From Vibrio furnissii CIP 102972 (lineage in GTDB: Bacteria > Pseudomonadota > Gammaproteobacteria > Enterobacterales > Vibrionaceae), in the NCBI RefSeq assembly GCF_000176175.1, contig NZ_ACZP01000014.1, positions 186,001 through 250,000 on the forward strand: a DNA stretch of 64,000 bases. The letters are read 5' to 3'. The position numbers and the translations under genes are program-made. Shown here one piece after another: positions 56,051 to 64,000 of this stretch (position 1 is its first letter; each line of letters opens with the position of its first letter). Under the pieces are notes generated by a model. That model searched no databases, had not been told where the DNA came from, and saw only the letters and a list, made by a program, of their open reading frames with translations.

Positions 56051-57325
56051 CTACTTCATTACCCGTTTTTTAGCGCGCTCCCAACGTGAGTCCAACTTTT
56101 CAAGAGCTTCATTAAAGTTTTTAGATGTAATCACATCTTGAATATATCCGCCTGAATAGAAATCGATTTTCGAGCGATTAGTTACTTCAATAAATGTCGA
56201 TGAGTTAACAGGAGTTTGAATTACATTAGGTTCATAACTCATATATTCATTGAGCTGTTCTAAAGATGGTTTCTTGCTTTTTAACGTAGGAATAAAGCCT
56301 GCAATTTTCTCGAAATCTGAATCTTCAATCAGATATTTAAGATAAGCCTTAGCTGTCTCTTTGTTATTTGAAAACTTACTAACAGCATAACCCCAGTCGT
56401 GATTCATTTGCGCATTCAACTCACCTTTATCATTTGAAGGCATTGGCATGAAACCGATGTTGTTCGACGCAGCGCCACGCTCAATCACTTGAGGGATAAC
56501 CCAGTTTCCTAGGTAATACATACCCGCATCACCTTTTGCGATAGCATTCTTGGAGTCTTCCCAAGAATTCGTCATCAAGTCCTTTTCAGTCAACCCATCA
56601 TCGATTAACTTTTTAAGTACACTCAATGATTTGTTGTAAGCAGTGTCACCTGAAAACGGCTTATCCTGAGTAAGCATTCGTTCATATACACCATCGTTAC
56701 CTTCCACAACCAATGGGAATTTATCCCATTGTTGGAGCGGCCATTGAGCACCAAAATTGATATAGAGCGGGATCTGACCATTTGCTTTGATCTTTTGTGC
56801 CGCATCAAAAAAGTCAGATAGCGTCTTAATTGGCACTTCAACGCCAGCTTTCTCAAGAACTTCTTTATTGTAAACTAGACCTTCAACCGAGTTACCCATT
56901 GAGATGCCATACGCATTGCCATTGTTCTCCCAAGCATCATAAAAATAAACTTGTTCCGGTGAATAAAGGGCGTTCAAGGGTTCATAGAAATTTCCATATT
57001 GTTCTGAAGGAACAGAAGGAAGAATCAGAACGAGGTCACCATAATCACCGGTATTCATCCTTGGACGTAAACCGCCTTGATAGTCAGCAAAACCAATCAC
57101 TTTCACTTCAGTAACGTTGGGATAGATATCTTTAAACTCTTTCTCATATCGCTTATAGACTCCCGCCTCAACAAGGTCAGTACGGTTCGTATAGAACGTA
57201 ATTGATCCTTTCACTAGAGCTTGATTGATCCCATCGGTCACGACAGCATGTGCCATACCATTAGTCCCGAGCGTGATTGCTCCGGCGATGAGTGTCTTTG
57301 TAATTGTGGGTACAAATGATTTCAT
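56051..57325 (-). CDS. ABC-type sugar-binding protein (CUT1 family), probably for manno-oligosaccharides
   Basis: 424 residues. Signal peptide 1-27 (GTNGMAHA|VVT). The fold is that of family 1 solute-binding proteins: GSITFYTNRTDLVEAGVYKRY, then GDYGDLVLILPSVPSEQYGNF, SVEGLVYNKEVLEKAGVEVP and KGDAGMYYLGNWVIPQ. It should hand an oligosaccharide to a CUT1 permease. The ligand is inferred from its position between two mannanase genes. No permease or ATPase gene is in the window, so it must work with proteins encoded elsewhere. Confidence 0.88.
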   Translation of the reverse strand: MKSFVPTITKTLIAGAITLGTNGMAHAVVTDGINQALVKGSITFYTNRTDLVEAGVYKRYEKEFKDIYPNVTEVKVIGFADYQGGLRPRMNTGDYGDLVLILPSVPSEQYGNFYEPLNALYSPEQVYFYDAWENNGNAYGISMGNSVEGLVYNKEVLEKAGVEVPIKTLSDFFDAAQKIKANGQIPLYINFGAQWPLQQWDKFPLVVEGNDGVYERMLTQDKPFSGDTAYNKSLSVLKKLIDDGLTEKDLMTNSWEDSKNAIAKGDAGMYYLGNWVIPQVIERGAASNNIGFMPMPSNDKGELNAQMNHDWGYAVSKFSNNKETAKAYLKYLIEDSDFEKIAGFIPTLKSKKPSLEQLNEYMSYEPNVIQTPVNSSTFIEVTNRSKIDFYSGGYIQDVITSKNFNEALEKLDSRWERAKKRVMK

Positions 57326-57652
57326 TCTCTATCTCCATGTGTATCAAAGCCGATACTTGGTTGTTTTGTTTGCCTAAATATTAACGTTACGATTTTATTA
57401 ATCTAGTTGAAATGCATTGATACGTGAGCAAAATCACCACAAGATTCAGAGTTTAGTAATAAAAATTTAATTAAATTCAATAAAAACAGCATCATAGTTA
57501 ATTAACCATAACAATAATTAAATTGAGACGGCAGTCACAAAGCGTCATATTTATTGAAGTAAAACACATAATCGAAACGTTACCATTAATTTTGCATCGA
57601 GTTTTGAGGACAATAGCATTGTTAAAAATACAAACATTAAAAAGGACTATGT
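57326..57652. other. Divergent promoter region of the binding protein and lipoprotein mannanase
   Basis: About 327 very A+T-rich bases with no gene. It carries a TAACGTTA motif at 57382-57389 (57-64 bp before the binding-protein gene) and AAACGTTA at 57575-57582 (71-78 bp before the mannanase gene), candidate operators. Confidence 0.5.
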
Positions 57653-59656
57653 ATGCAGAACATCCGCTATGCTCTACCCCTATTGACGATCATTGCAGGT
57701 TGTAGTGGTGGTGGGGTCACATCAACACATCCCTTTCCTACCGACTCAATGAACAATTTTGTTGTCCAACAAGGCCAATCATTCATGGTTGGCGGGCAAC
57801 CATTTCGTATCGTTGGCACGAACAATTACTACATGCATTATGCATCGCATGACATGATTGATTCCGTCTTAGACGATGCAAAAGACATGGGACTGAACAC
57901 CATACGCGTTTGGGGATTTATGGAAGGAGTTAGCCATGGGCATACCATGCAACCCGAACCAGGAATATATACCCCACCGGCCGGCGTTAAAAGCGCTTTA
58001 GAGAAACTGGACTATACAGTTTCAGAGGCGAAGAAACGTGGTATTCGGGTGGTTATCGTACTGACGAACAACTGGGGCGATTTTGGTGGAATGCAACAAT
58101 ATGTCGACTGGTTTAACGGCACTCATCATGATGATTTTTACAAAGACATCAATATTAAAGACGCCTATAAAAACTACGTAAAACATCTCATAGAACATAA
58201 AAACCGCTATACAGGTATTATCAATAAAGACGAACCAACCATCTTAACTTGGGAGCTGGCAAACGAACCTAGAGCACAATCAGATAACACGGGTGAGTTG
58301 CTGCTTAATTGGACCAAAGAGATGAGTGACTTTGTTCGAGAGCTTGCACCGCATCAATTGATCGCTCTAGGGTCTGAAGGCTTTTTCAACCGCGAAGGCA
58401 ATACAGACTGGACATATAATGGCGGTGAAGGTGTCGATTGGGAACGTATCATCACGCTGCCCAATATCAACTACGGTACATTCCATTTGTACCCTGAACA
58501 CTGGGGAAAACATAACGCCGAAGAATGGGGAACCCAGTGGATCAAGGAGCATGCAAAAGCCGCGAAGAAAGCTAACAAACCGGCTGTACTTGAAGAGTAT
58601 GGCATTGGCAAGAATGAGCCACAGAATCGAGACTTCATCTATCATAAATGGACAAATACAGCCTATCAAGCAGGCCTAGCTGGCAGTATGTTTTGGATTT
58701 TAACCGGTACAGACCCCGATCAACCCAATAACCTGTACCCTGATTATGATGGCTTTAGAATCTTAAATGATGGTGGTCGCACGGCACAGATCCTCACCAA
58801 CCATTCGAAGCAAATGAGAGGAGTGGAATACTCAACAAAAGACACCGTGTATCTCACGTACCCAATTGACGGAATGAAGATATCTGAACCAACGTTTACT
58901 GCGCGCAGTTATCCAATGCCTAAGCTAGGCAATAAAATCACAAAAATGCAGCTAAGAATTCCGGAGAATGATTTAACTGTAGATATGGTTGATACCAATG
59001 GCGACGGATATTTTGAAGCAAATTTGGTTTCTGCCGATATTGGGTATGGAGCCAAAACATTTATCACCGTCGCAACATTTGCTGAAGGTGAGCGTCAAAC
59101 CGATAAAGCAAGCGTTGACATTAATCGACCAATTAAGGGATATGAAGTCGAGACTAAATACGATTTTAGTGATCGCACAACTCAAGGATGGCAAAAAGAC
59201 GGCACATGGCAAGCCAGTTGGAATACTCCCGCGATTGAAGTATCTGAAAAATTGGGCAAGCCAATGCTACAACTCAATGTAGATTGGTCTGGTAAACATG
59301 ACTGGGAAGAGCTCAAGATTCGAAACCAAGCAGTTTCTAATTTTTCACAACATACCAAGATGCGCTACACACTCTACGTTCCCGTCAACAACGACGATAA
59401 AGGTGGCCTGAGACCTTATGCAGCTCTCGGTGATGGTTGGGTTAAGCTTGATGCTGACAAACATCGAGTTCAAGTTAAAGACCTAGATAAAGTGAAAATG
59501 GGTGGTCAATATTTTTATAAACAAGTCGTAGAAATCAACTTAGGGGATCTATCCAAGAAATTACCTGATATGTTTGTTTGTATTGTCGGTGATAAATTCC
59601 CACTGAACGGTTCAATCTACATTGAAGACATCGAGTTTCTTAAACCTGTCTACTAA
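57653..59656 (+). CDS. Lipoprotein GH5 beta-mannanase (GH5_7-like)
   Basis: 667 residues. Lipobox IIAGC with Cys17, so a membrane-anchored lipoprotein, plausibly on the cell surface. Catalytic domain about 35-390: FRIVGTNNYYMHYAS, LNTIRVWGFMEG, acid/base Glu205 in ELANEPRAQ, FHLYPEHWGK and nucleophile in VLEEYGIGK (Glu315, or Glu314). The C-terminal 270 residues hold an immunoglobulin-like part and a beta-sandwich domain (about 490-667, YDFSDRTTQGWQKDGTWQAS on) like mannan-binding CBM modules. It should degrade mannan at the cell surface. Divergent from the sugar-binding protein gene. Confidence 0.9.
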   Translation: MQNIRYALPLLTIIAGCSGGGVTSTHPFPTDSMNNFVVQQGQSFMVGGQPFRIVGTNNYYMHYASHDMIDSVLDDAKDMGLNTIRVWGFMEGVSHGHTMQPEPGIYTPPAGVKSALEKLDYTVSEAKKRGIRVVIVLTNNWGDFGGMQQYVDWFNGTHHDDFYKDINIKDAYKNYVKHLIEHKNRYTGIINKDEPTILTWELANEPRAQSDNTGELLLNWTKEMSDFVRELAPHQLIALGSEGFFNREGNTDWTYNGGEGVDWERIITLPNINYGTFHLYPEHWGKHNAEEWGTQWIKEHAKAAKKANKPAVLEEYGIGKNEPQNRDFIYHKWTNTAYQAGLAGSMFWILTGTDPDQPNNLYPDYDGFRILNDGGRTAQILTNHSKQMRGVEYSTKDTVYLTYPIDGMKISEPTFTARSYPMPKLGNKITKMQLRIPENDLTVDMVDTNGDGYFEANLVSADIGYGAKTFITVATFAEGERQTDKASVDINRPIKGYEVETKYDFSDRTTQGWQKDGTWQASWNTPAIEVSEKLGKPMLQLNVDWSGKHDWEELKIRNQAVSNFSQHTKMRYTLYVPVNNDDKGGLRPYAALGDGWVKLDADKHRVQVKDLDKVKMGGQYFYKQVVEINLGDLSKKLPDMFVCIVGDKFPLNGSIYIEDIEFLKPVY

Positions 59657-59673
59657 AGAAGATAAACTAGATA

Positions 59674-59705
59674 CTAAAACGCCAGCTATACTGCTGGCGT
59701 TTTAG
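59674..59705. terminator. Bidirectional terminator between mannanase and manA
   Basis: CTAAAACGCCAGC (59674-59686) and GCTGGCGTTTTAG (59693-59705) are perfect 13-bp arms; T-runs on either side serve both convergent genes. Confidence 0.9.
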
Positions 59706-59777
59706 CTGGTGACTTCCTGTGTCTTAACATCGGAGAAGGCTAAGGCCCTATTGCTGATCCGACATAAATGAATTGAA

Positions 59778-60971
59778 TTAAGAAAAAACTCTGGCTGACA
59801 CAGAAGCTCGATAAATCAAAGCATCTGAAGTTGCATGGATAACATTGACTTCTTCTGGACGTTGATAGAAAGCACTACCAGAGCGAGAATAATGGTGATG
59901 ATTTCCGAGTCTAATTTCTCCACTTAGAACAAACCAAATACAAGCTCCCAGCTCATCCGGAGTAGTAAGCGATTGACCCTTATCTAGTCGATATTCTCTT
60001 AGTTGGAAATCATCTGATTCTACAATGTAATCTAATCCTCCATCCAAACTCGGTTTACCGGCTAAAGTCTTCGGCACAATTGGAGAAAATTTAGTGATAG
60101 CCAGCAGTTCTTGGATATCAATATGCTTAGGCGTAAGCCCACAGCGCACTACGTTGTCTGAATTCGCCATTAACTCAAGATTCTGACCTTCAAGATAAGC
60201 ATGCGGCACCCCAGCATCCTGAAAAACAACGCCACCTTTTGGAACATACATCAGGTTCATAATAAAAATCATGATCAAACCAGGGTCAAGCGGTCTAGCT
60301 TTTTTCTGAATAATTTCTACCGATCTCATAAACCAAAAAAGTGGCTCGGATTTAGAAATTTCATTTTGATGATAAGCGTTGCGATACTGCTCAATCACAG
60401 GAAGAAGCAAAGACCGGATCCTATCCGCTGGCAACGCGAAAATTGACGATACAAACCCTTGAATCCCTAGATCTGAATACAAGCGAACTAACGGGTCGAA
60501 AGACTTAAACAAACTAAGTTCATTCAAAGCTTCCGTAACGTTACGAAATCCATGTAGCAGATAGAAATCGGAAAGTGCGAGCATCAGCTCCGGCTTATGG
60601 TTCTCATCCATATAACTTCTCAATTGAACCGGAATTCCCAGAGAGTGCTCTCGAAGAAATCCCTGTTTAGCTTGCTCCAGTGTGGGATGAACTTGAATAG
60701 ATAAAGGCTCCTTAACATCAAGGATTTTAAACAAATATGGCAGTTGAGTACCAAAACGTTGAACCAACTTTTTACCTAGACGATATTCAGGGGAAGCTTC
60801 TATCCATTTTGAAAGCGATGATCCGTCAACAAGCATAGAAGAGCCGGACTTATGATCGCCAAGCCACAACTCTGCCATAGGCATATCTGATAAATCTGAA
60901 TCTGTCATCATGGAAATGTAATGATGACCACCCCATTCGTAGTTCTTAATCACACCTTTAATTTCAATCAT
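59778..60971 (-). CDS. manA: Mannose-6-phosphate isomerase, class I
   Basis: 397 residues. Zinc-site motifs of type I PMI are all present: SIQVHPTLEQA, ENHKPELMLAL, and DAGVPHAYLEGQNLELMANSDNVVRCGLTPKHID. It converts mannose-6-phosphate to fructose-6-phosphate, the step that feeds mannose from mannan into glycolysis. GAGGTGAGAG precedes the ATG. It follows the chemoreceptor gene by 42 bp on the same strand and may be co-transcribed. A perfect palindrome CGTAACGTTACG sits inside it at 60534-60545. Not necessarily the only manA of the genome. Confidence 0.94.
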   Translation of the reverse strand: MIEIKGVIKNYEWGGHHYISMMTDSDLSDMPMAELWLGDHKSGSSMLVDGSSLSKWIEASPEYRLGKKLVQRFGTQLPYLFKILDVKEPLSIQVHPTLEQAKQGFLREHSLGIPVQLRSYMDENHKPELMLALSDFYLLHGFRNVTEALNELSLFKSFDPLVRLYSDLGIQGFVSSIFALPADRIRSLLLPVIEQYRNAYHQNEISKSEPLFWFMRSVEIIQKKARPLDPGLIMIFIMNLMYVPKGGVVFQDAGVPHAYLEGQNLELMANSDNVVRCGLTPKHIDIQELLAITKFSPIVPKTLAGKPSLDGGLDYIVESDDFQLREYRLDKGQSLTTPDELGACIWFVLSGEIRLGNHHHYSRSGSAFYQRPEEVNVIHATSDALIYRASVSARVFS

Positions 60972-61013
60972 ACTCTCACCTCAAAATAAAATAACATCAA
61001 CAATAAAAATCAA

Positions 61014-62987
61014 TTACGTTAGAAATTTATTTAGCTCTTCTTTCTGACCATTAGATAGGCTTAATAAGCTATGACTCGCTCCAGAAACGTTATCTAAATA
61101 TTCGACACTCTTATCAAACCCTAGAACAACAGAAGAAACAGAATTCGCAATATGTCCACATGATTGAAACTGCTCCTGAGCATATTGAGCAACAATATCT
61201 GTCTGTTGAACTAACTCCGAGACATGTTCACTAATATCAGATATTGCCGCTTTAGTTTGTTGTAAGTCCTTTGAATTTTTTTTCATTTGTTCAGTACAAA
61301 CAGACATGCTTTCTACAGCATTAGAACTAGCCATATTCAATGCTTCAATTAGTTTTTGTATTTTATTGGTGGATTGCGTTGTTTGTTTGGCCAAATTACT
61401 GACTTCATCAGATACAACAGAAAAACCTCGTCCATAACTTCCTGCCCTAGCGGCCTCAATAGCAGCATTGAGTGCCAACAAATTCGTTTGGCTAGCAATA
61501 TCATTAATAACATCGACAATATTTCTAATATCTTTCGTCCTAAACTCAACCTCTGAAATAGTCAGTGAACTTTCTTTAATCATCTCGCTCAACAAGTCAT
61601 TTCCATCCACACTGCCATCGATTAAGCAAATGGCATCATCAACAGAGTTACTTATTCCTCGTGTATGATTTCTCGTGTTATTTATATAACTTTCCGTTTC
61701 TTTACTTGTTTGTTCTAACTGTTCAGAAGCTGCTGATATAGAATGTACAGCTAATACTTGACTATTGTTAAGACCCCGCAGGTTGTCTACACAACGTGCA
61801 TTATCTTCACTTGATGAGAATATGCTCAAATTGTTCGACTTTACTTTATTTATCAACTCTCTGTTAGTAACAATTACTTCATTTAATTGGTGAATAAGTA
61901 AAGAAAACTCGAGACTCCACCCCTGGCAAGTCACAGATTGGGAATAATTCCCTTTAATTAACCCTTGAAGCACATCAAGTAAATAATTGATTGGCGTTTT
62001 TATTTTTCTTGCTAAAATACAAGCTGAAACAACAATAACAGTACAACAAAGGAATAAGGACACTAGCTGAATTTTAACAATGGAATCAAGTGTTATAGAG
62101 ATATCTTTCTTTACGACCTCGTTACTTTTACTTGCGTCGTTTCTGATTTCGATTAATTTTCTCGACAATTCTTCTTTCTTTTCAAGATAATTAACATTTA
62201 ACTGTTCAAGTTCATCATTATACCGTATGACATTTAACTTGGACTGAGGAATGCTATTTTCAGAAAAGAGGATTCTCATTAACTTATCATTCGAACTTAT
62301 ATAATCTTTTTCATTTCTAATCGATGGTAATTCTTCATAAAGAAACTCTTCATCATCCTCAATTAGACTTTTGAGGTTATTCATCTGGTTGACAACTGTT
62401 TTTGCTTCGACTTCATCATCGACAAACAAAATCTTATTCGTCATTGCTATGGATGCGTTTATTTTTTCGAGATATGACTCTATATCTTTAATTAAAAACT
62501 CATCAGGCTCATTAGACATTGTCAATGTTCGTTTAATTATAATAGCCGATGAAACGGAAATATTTTCCATTTCATTTCGATCTGTTTTTATTTTATTTTC
62601 TTTATCAAGGATTAATTTTTTAATTGATATTTTTTGTTCAATAACTTCCTTTAAATCATCAGCAATATTTTCTAGATAATTCACATCAGCAAGGTGAGAT
62701 GAAGACAATGAATTGATAAAGGCATCCATTTTCTCATGTAAATAAAAAATTTCATTATTAATAATATTGGCATCATTAGCATTCATAACAGTTGACAGTT
62801 GAATATCAATATTTTGACTTTCACTTTGTAGCTGACTGGCTACTTCATTCAAAGAAAGCGATTTATTGATTGCGAACTCAATGTCATCCTTCGCTGAATT
62901 TGAATGATAGATTACGAATGAGTTCGTCAATGTAAGAATCAATAGAACACTAACAAAGGCTATTATAATTTGGGTTACAACTTTCAT
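61014..62987 (-). CDS. Methyl-accepting chemotaxis protein of the mannan locus
   Basis: 657 residues. TM1 about 8-27, a long helical periplasmic part (about 28-305) rich in Asn, Lys, Glu and Ile with no family I can name, TM2 about 306-328, HAMP ([22 protein letters not shown]), and the signalling tip [40 protein letters not shown]. The gene is strongly A+T-rich. Location between manA and a LamB-like porin gene suggests attraction to mannan products, possibly through the neighbouring sugar-binding protein; that is inference. Confidence 0.9.
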   Translation of the reverse strand: MKVVTQIIIAFVSVLLILTLTNSFVIYHSNSAKDDIEFAINKSLSLNEVASQLQSESQNIDIQLSTVMNANDANIINNEIFYLHEKMDAFINSLSSSHLADVNYLENIADDLKEVIEQKISIKKLILDKENKIKTDRNEMENISVSSAIIIKRTLTMSNEPDEFLIKDIESYLEKINASIAMTNKILFVDDEVEAKTVVNQMNNLKSLIEDDEEFLYEELPSIRNEKDYISSNDKLMRILFSENSIPQSKLNVIRYNDELEQLNVNYLEKKEELSRKLIEIRNDASKSNEVVKKDISITLDSIVKIQLVSLFLCCTVIVVSACILARKIKTPINYLLDVLQGLIKGNYSQSVTCQGWSLEFSLLIHQLNEVIVTNRELINKVKSNNLSIFSSSEDNARCVDNLRGLNNSQVLAVHSISAASEQLEQTSKETESYINNTRNHTRGISNSVDDAICLIDGSVDGNDLLSEMIKESSLTISEVEFRTKDIRNIVDVINDIASQTNLLALNAAIEAARAGSYGRGFSVVSDEVSNLAKQTTQSTNKIQKLIEALNMASSNAVESMSVCTEQMKKNSKDLQQTKAAISDISEHVSELVQQTDIVAQYAQEQFQSCGHIANSVSSVVLGFDKSVEYLDNVSGASHSLLSLSNGQKEELNKFLT

Positions 62988-63006
62988 GGCATTCCTTCAC
63001 CAATAT

Positions 63007-63034
63007 TAAAAAAGGAGAGAGCAATGCTCTCTCC
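63007..63034 (-). terminator. Terminator of the porin gene
   Basis: On the minus strand GGAGAGAGC-ATT-GCTCTCTCC is followed by TTTTTT, about 30 bp past the porin stop and just upstream of the chemoreceptor gene. Confidence 0.92.
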
Positions 63035-63064
63035 AAAGAAGGACAGTAAATCTACATAGATAAC

Positions 63065-64000
63065 CTAGAACCAAACTTCCGCTTGAATACCGAAGTTCAA
63101 TGTATCTGTTTCACCATTACGAGTGTAACCAGAATCAATTTTTGACGATGCACCATCATCCCATTTCGCATAAGTGACAAAAGCACGAATTTGTGGACGA
63201 GCCCAGAAGCCAGTTTCCAGCATCAATGTTGGAGCGATAGTTGCCTTATAGAAGCCACCATCTGCGCCGTCAGCAACGTCTTCTTTAATATGCTCATAAC
63301 CAAGTTCATACTGCATTGCGAAATTTTTGGTGATTTGGTTATGTGGGCGAACGCCAATTGCGTAGATATCGCGATCTGCACCAGTTTTGGTACCGGCCCA
63401 TGGCGCATAATCTGAATCACTCTGATAAAACGCAAAAGTAGATAGCTCCCAAGACTCACTTAGATTTGCTAGGCCATCAAAAACAATACGCGCTGACTTA
63501 GCGTCTTTAGCATTACCAAAACCCCAACCGTTTTTACCCAGTGAATCCCCCGCAGCAAGACCTTCACCATATTGAGCAGTAATGCGAGAGTAGCCGTTCG
63601 TTAAGCCATAAAAGCCATCGAAGTTATAAACCGCGGTCAATCCCAAACCACTTGTAGGACCATTTTGACGCCACGAGCTTTTCTCCATTGTGTGCCCTAC
63701 AACTTGGAAATCTAAACCTGAATCAGCGATTTTTTTGAACCAAACATTAAGAGAAATATCTTCTGGATAACCTTGGGTCGAGCTATCGTCAGGATCTGCA
63801 GAGTTTTCGCCACTAGGGGTAAAAGCGTAAACACCTACGTCCATTTTTGCGAAGCCAACATCAATTTTGTCAACGCCACCACCGGTACCGTTGTATTGAA
63901 TGTACTCCCAATCGTATTGATGGCTCGATGTGTTAGATGAACTGTATCGTTTACCTGCCCAAAACACACTCTCTGGCGCAAACGAAAACCCGCCCATTTC
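63065..64000 (-). CDS. LamB-like carbohydrate porin (5' end outside window)
   Basis: 311 C-terminal residues visible; the frame is open to the right edge, so the N-terminal part including the signal peptide is missing. ESVFWAGKRYSSSNTSSHQYDWEYIQYNGTGGGVD is the LamB signature region (FWAGKRYYQRHD in maltoporin), and the chain ends in the barrel-closing LNFGIQAEVWF with terminal Phe. LamB-type porins are trimeric 18-strand barrels for oligosaccharides. In this locus manno-oligosaccharides are the probable cargo. The gene ends at a strong terminator. Confidence 0.9.
   Translation of the reverse strand, partial: EMGGFSFAPESVFWAGKRYSSSNTSSHQYDWEYIQYNGTGGGVDKIDVGFAKMDVGVYAFTPSGENSADPDDSSTQGYPEDISLNVWFKKIADSGLDFQVVGHTMEKSSWRQNGPTSGLGLTAVYNFDGFYGLTNGYSRITAQYGEGLAAGDSLGKNGWGFGNAKDAKSARIVFDGLANLSESWELSTFAFYQSDSDYAPWAGTKTGADRDIYAIGVRPHNQITKNFAMQYELGYEHIKEDVADGADGGFYKATIAPTLMLETGFWARPQIRAFVTYAKWDDGASSKIDSGYTRNGETDTLNFGIQAEVWF

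Overview
The window reads as a chromosome II segment of a Vibrio of the V. cholerae / V. fluvialis / V. furnissii type (inference). The support is a set of recognisable Vibrio blocks: a vctPDGC-vctA catechol-siderophore uptake cluster beside a second acetate kinase, a lipase / lipase foldase / PrtV-type metalloprotease block next to a HlyB-like chemoreceptor, an EmrD-type efflux pump near nadE and a Dcu carrier, hapA close to ompW, and one full-length ERIC element. I saw no rRNA, tRNA, CRISPR array, integrase or transposase.

Layout. 1-6.4 kb: formate-dehydrogenase-related genes (a YdeP/FdhF-type molybdopterin oxidoreductase cut by the window edge, a LysR regulator, fdhD, a 49-residue membrane protein) with a bestrophin-like channel between them. 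6.6-14.1 kb: an ERIC repeat, a LysR regulator divergent from a luciferase-like monooxygenase, a VOC protein, an NfeD-slipin membrane pair, a DUF2000-LysE-AraC group and a small secreted protein that looks like an acyl carrier protein without its serine. 14.3-22.9 kb: ackA, DUF2218-vctA, an AraC regulator and vctPDGC, with Fur-like boxes at the two iron promoters. 23-32.3 kb: a class II glutamine amidotransferase, a small protein resembling the PrtV propeptide, PrtV, the foldase-lipase pair, a HBM-type chemoreceptor and an Lrp regulator. 32.4-44 kb: EamA transporter, a small membrane protein behind a strong Fur-like box, a cysteine-rich DUF1289 protein, EmrD-like pump, HopJ-family protein, NIT-domain chemoreceptor preceded by a 19-bp tandem repeat, the divergent NAD-synthesis pair, a C4-dicarboxylate antiporter and a LytS/LytTR two-component system. 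44.3-54.4 kb: aldo/keto reductase, MalS-type amylase, HapA, OmpW, a DUF3316 protein and a tandem-HD phosphodiesterase.

54.7-64 kb is visibly more A+T-rich and is a mannan-use locus: a secreted GH5 mannanase with two CBM10-like modules, an ABC sugar-binding protein, a surface-lipoprotein GH5 mannanase, mannose-6-phosphate isomerase, a chemoreceptor and a LamB-like porin. The genes suggest extracellular mannan cleavage, passage of oligosaccharides through the porin, capture by the binding protein, conversion of mannose-6-phosphate to fructose-6-phosphate, and a dedicated chemotaxis input. No inner-membrane permease, oligosaccharide-processing enzyme or regulator of this locus lies inside the window.

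Most gene ends are marked by clear intrinsic terminators. Starts were moved from the longest possible ORF to the codon with the best ribosome binding site where that was clear.
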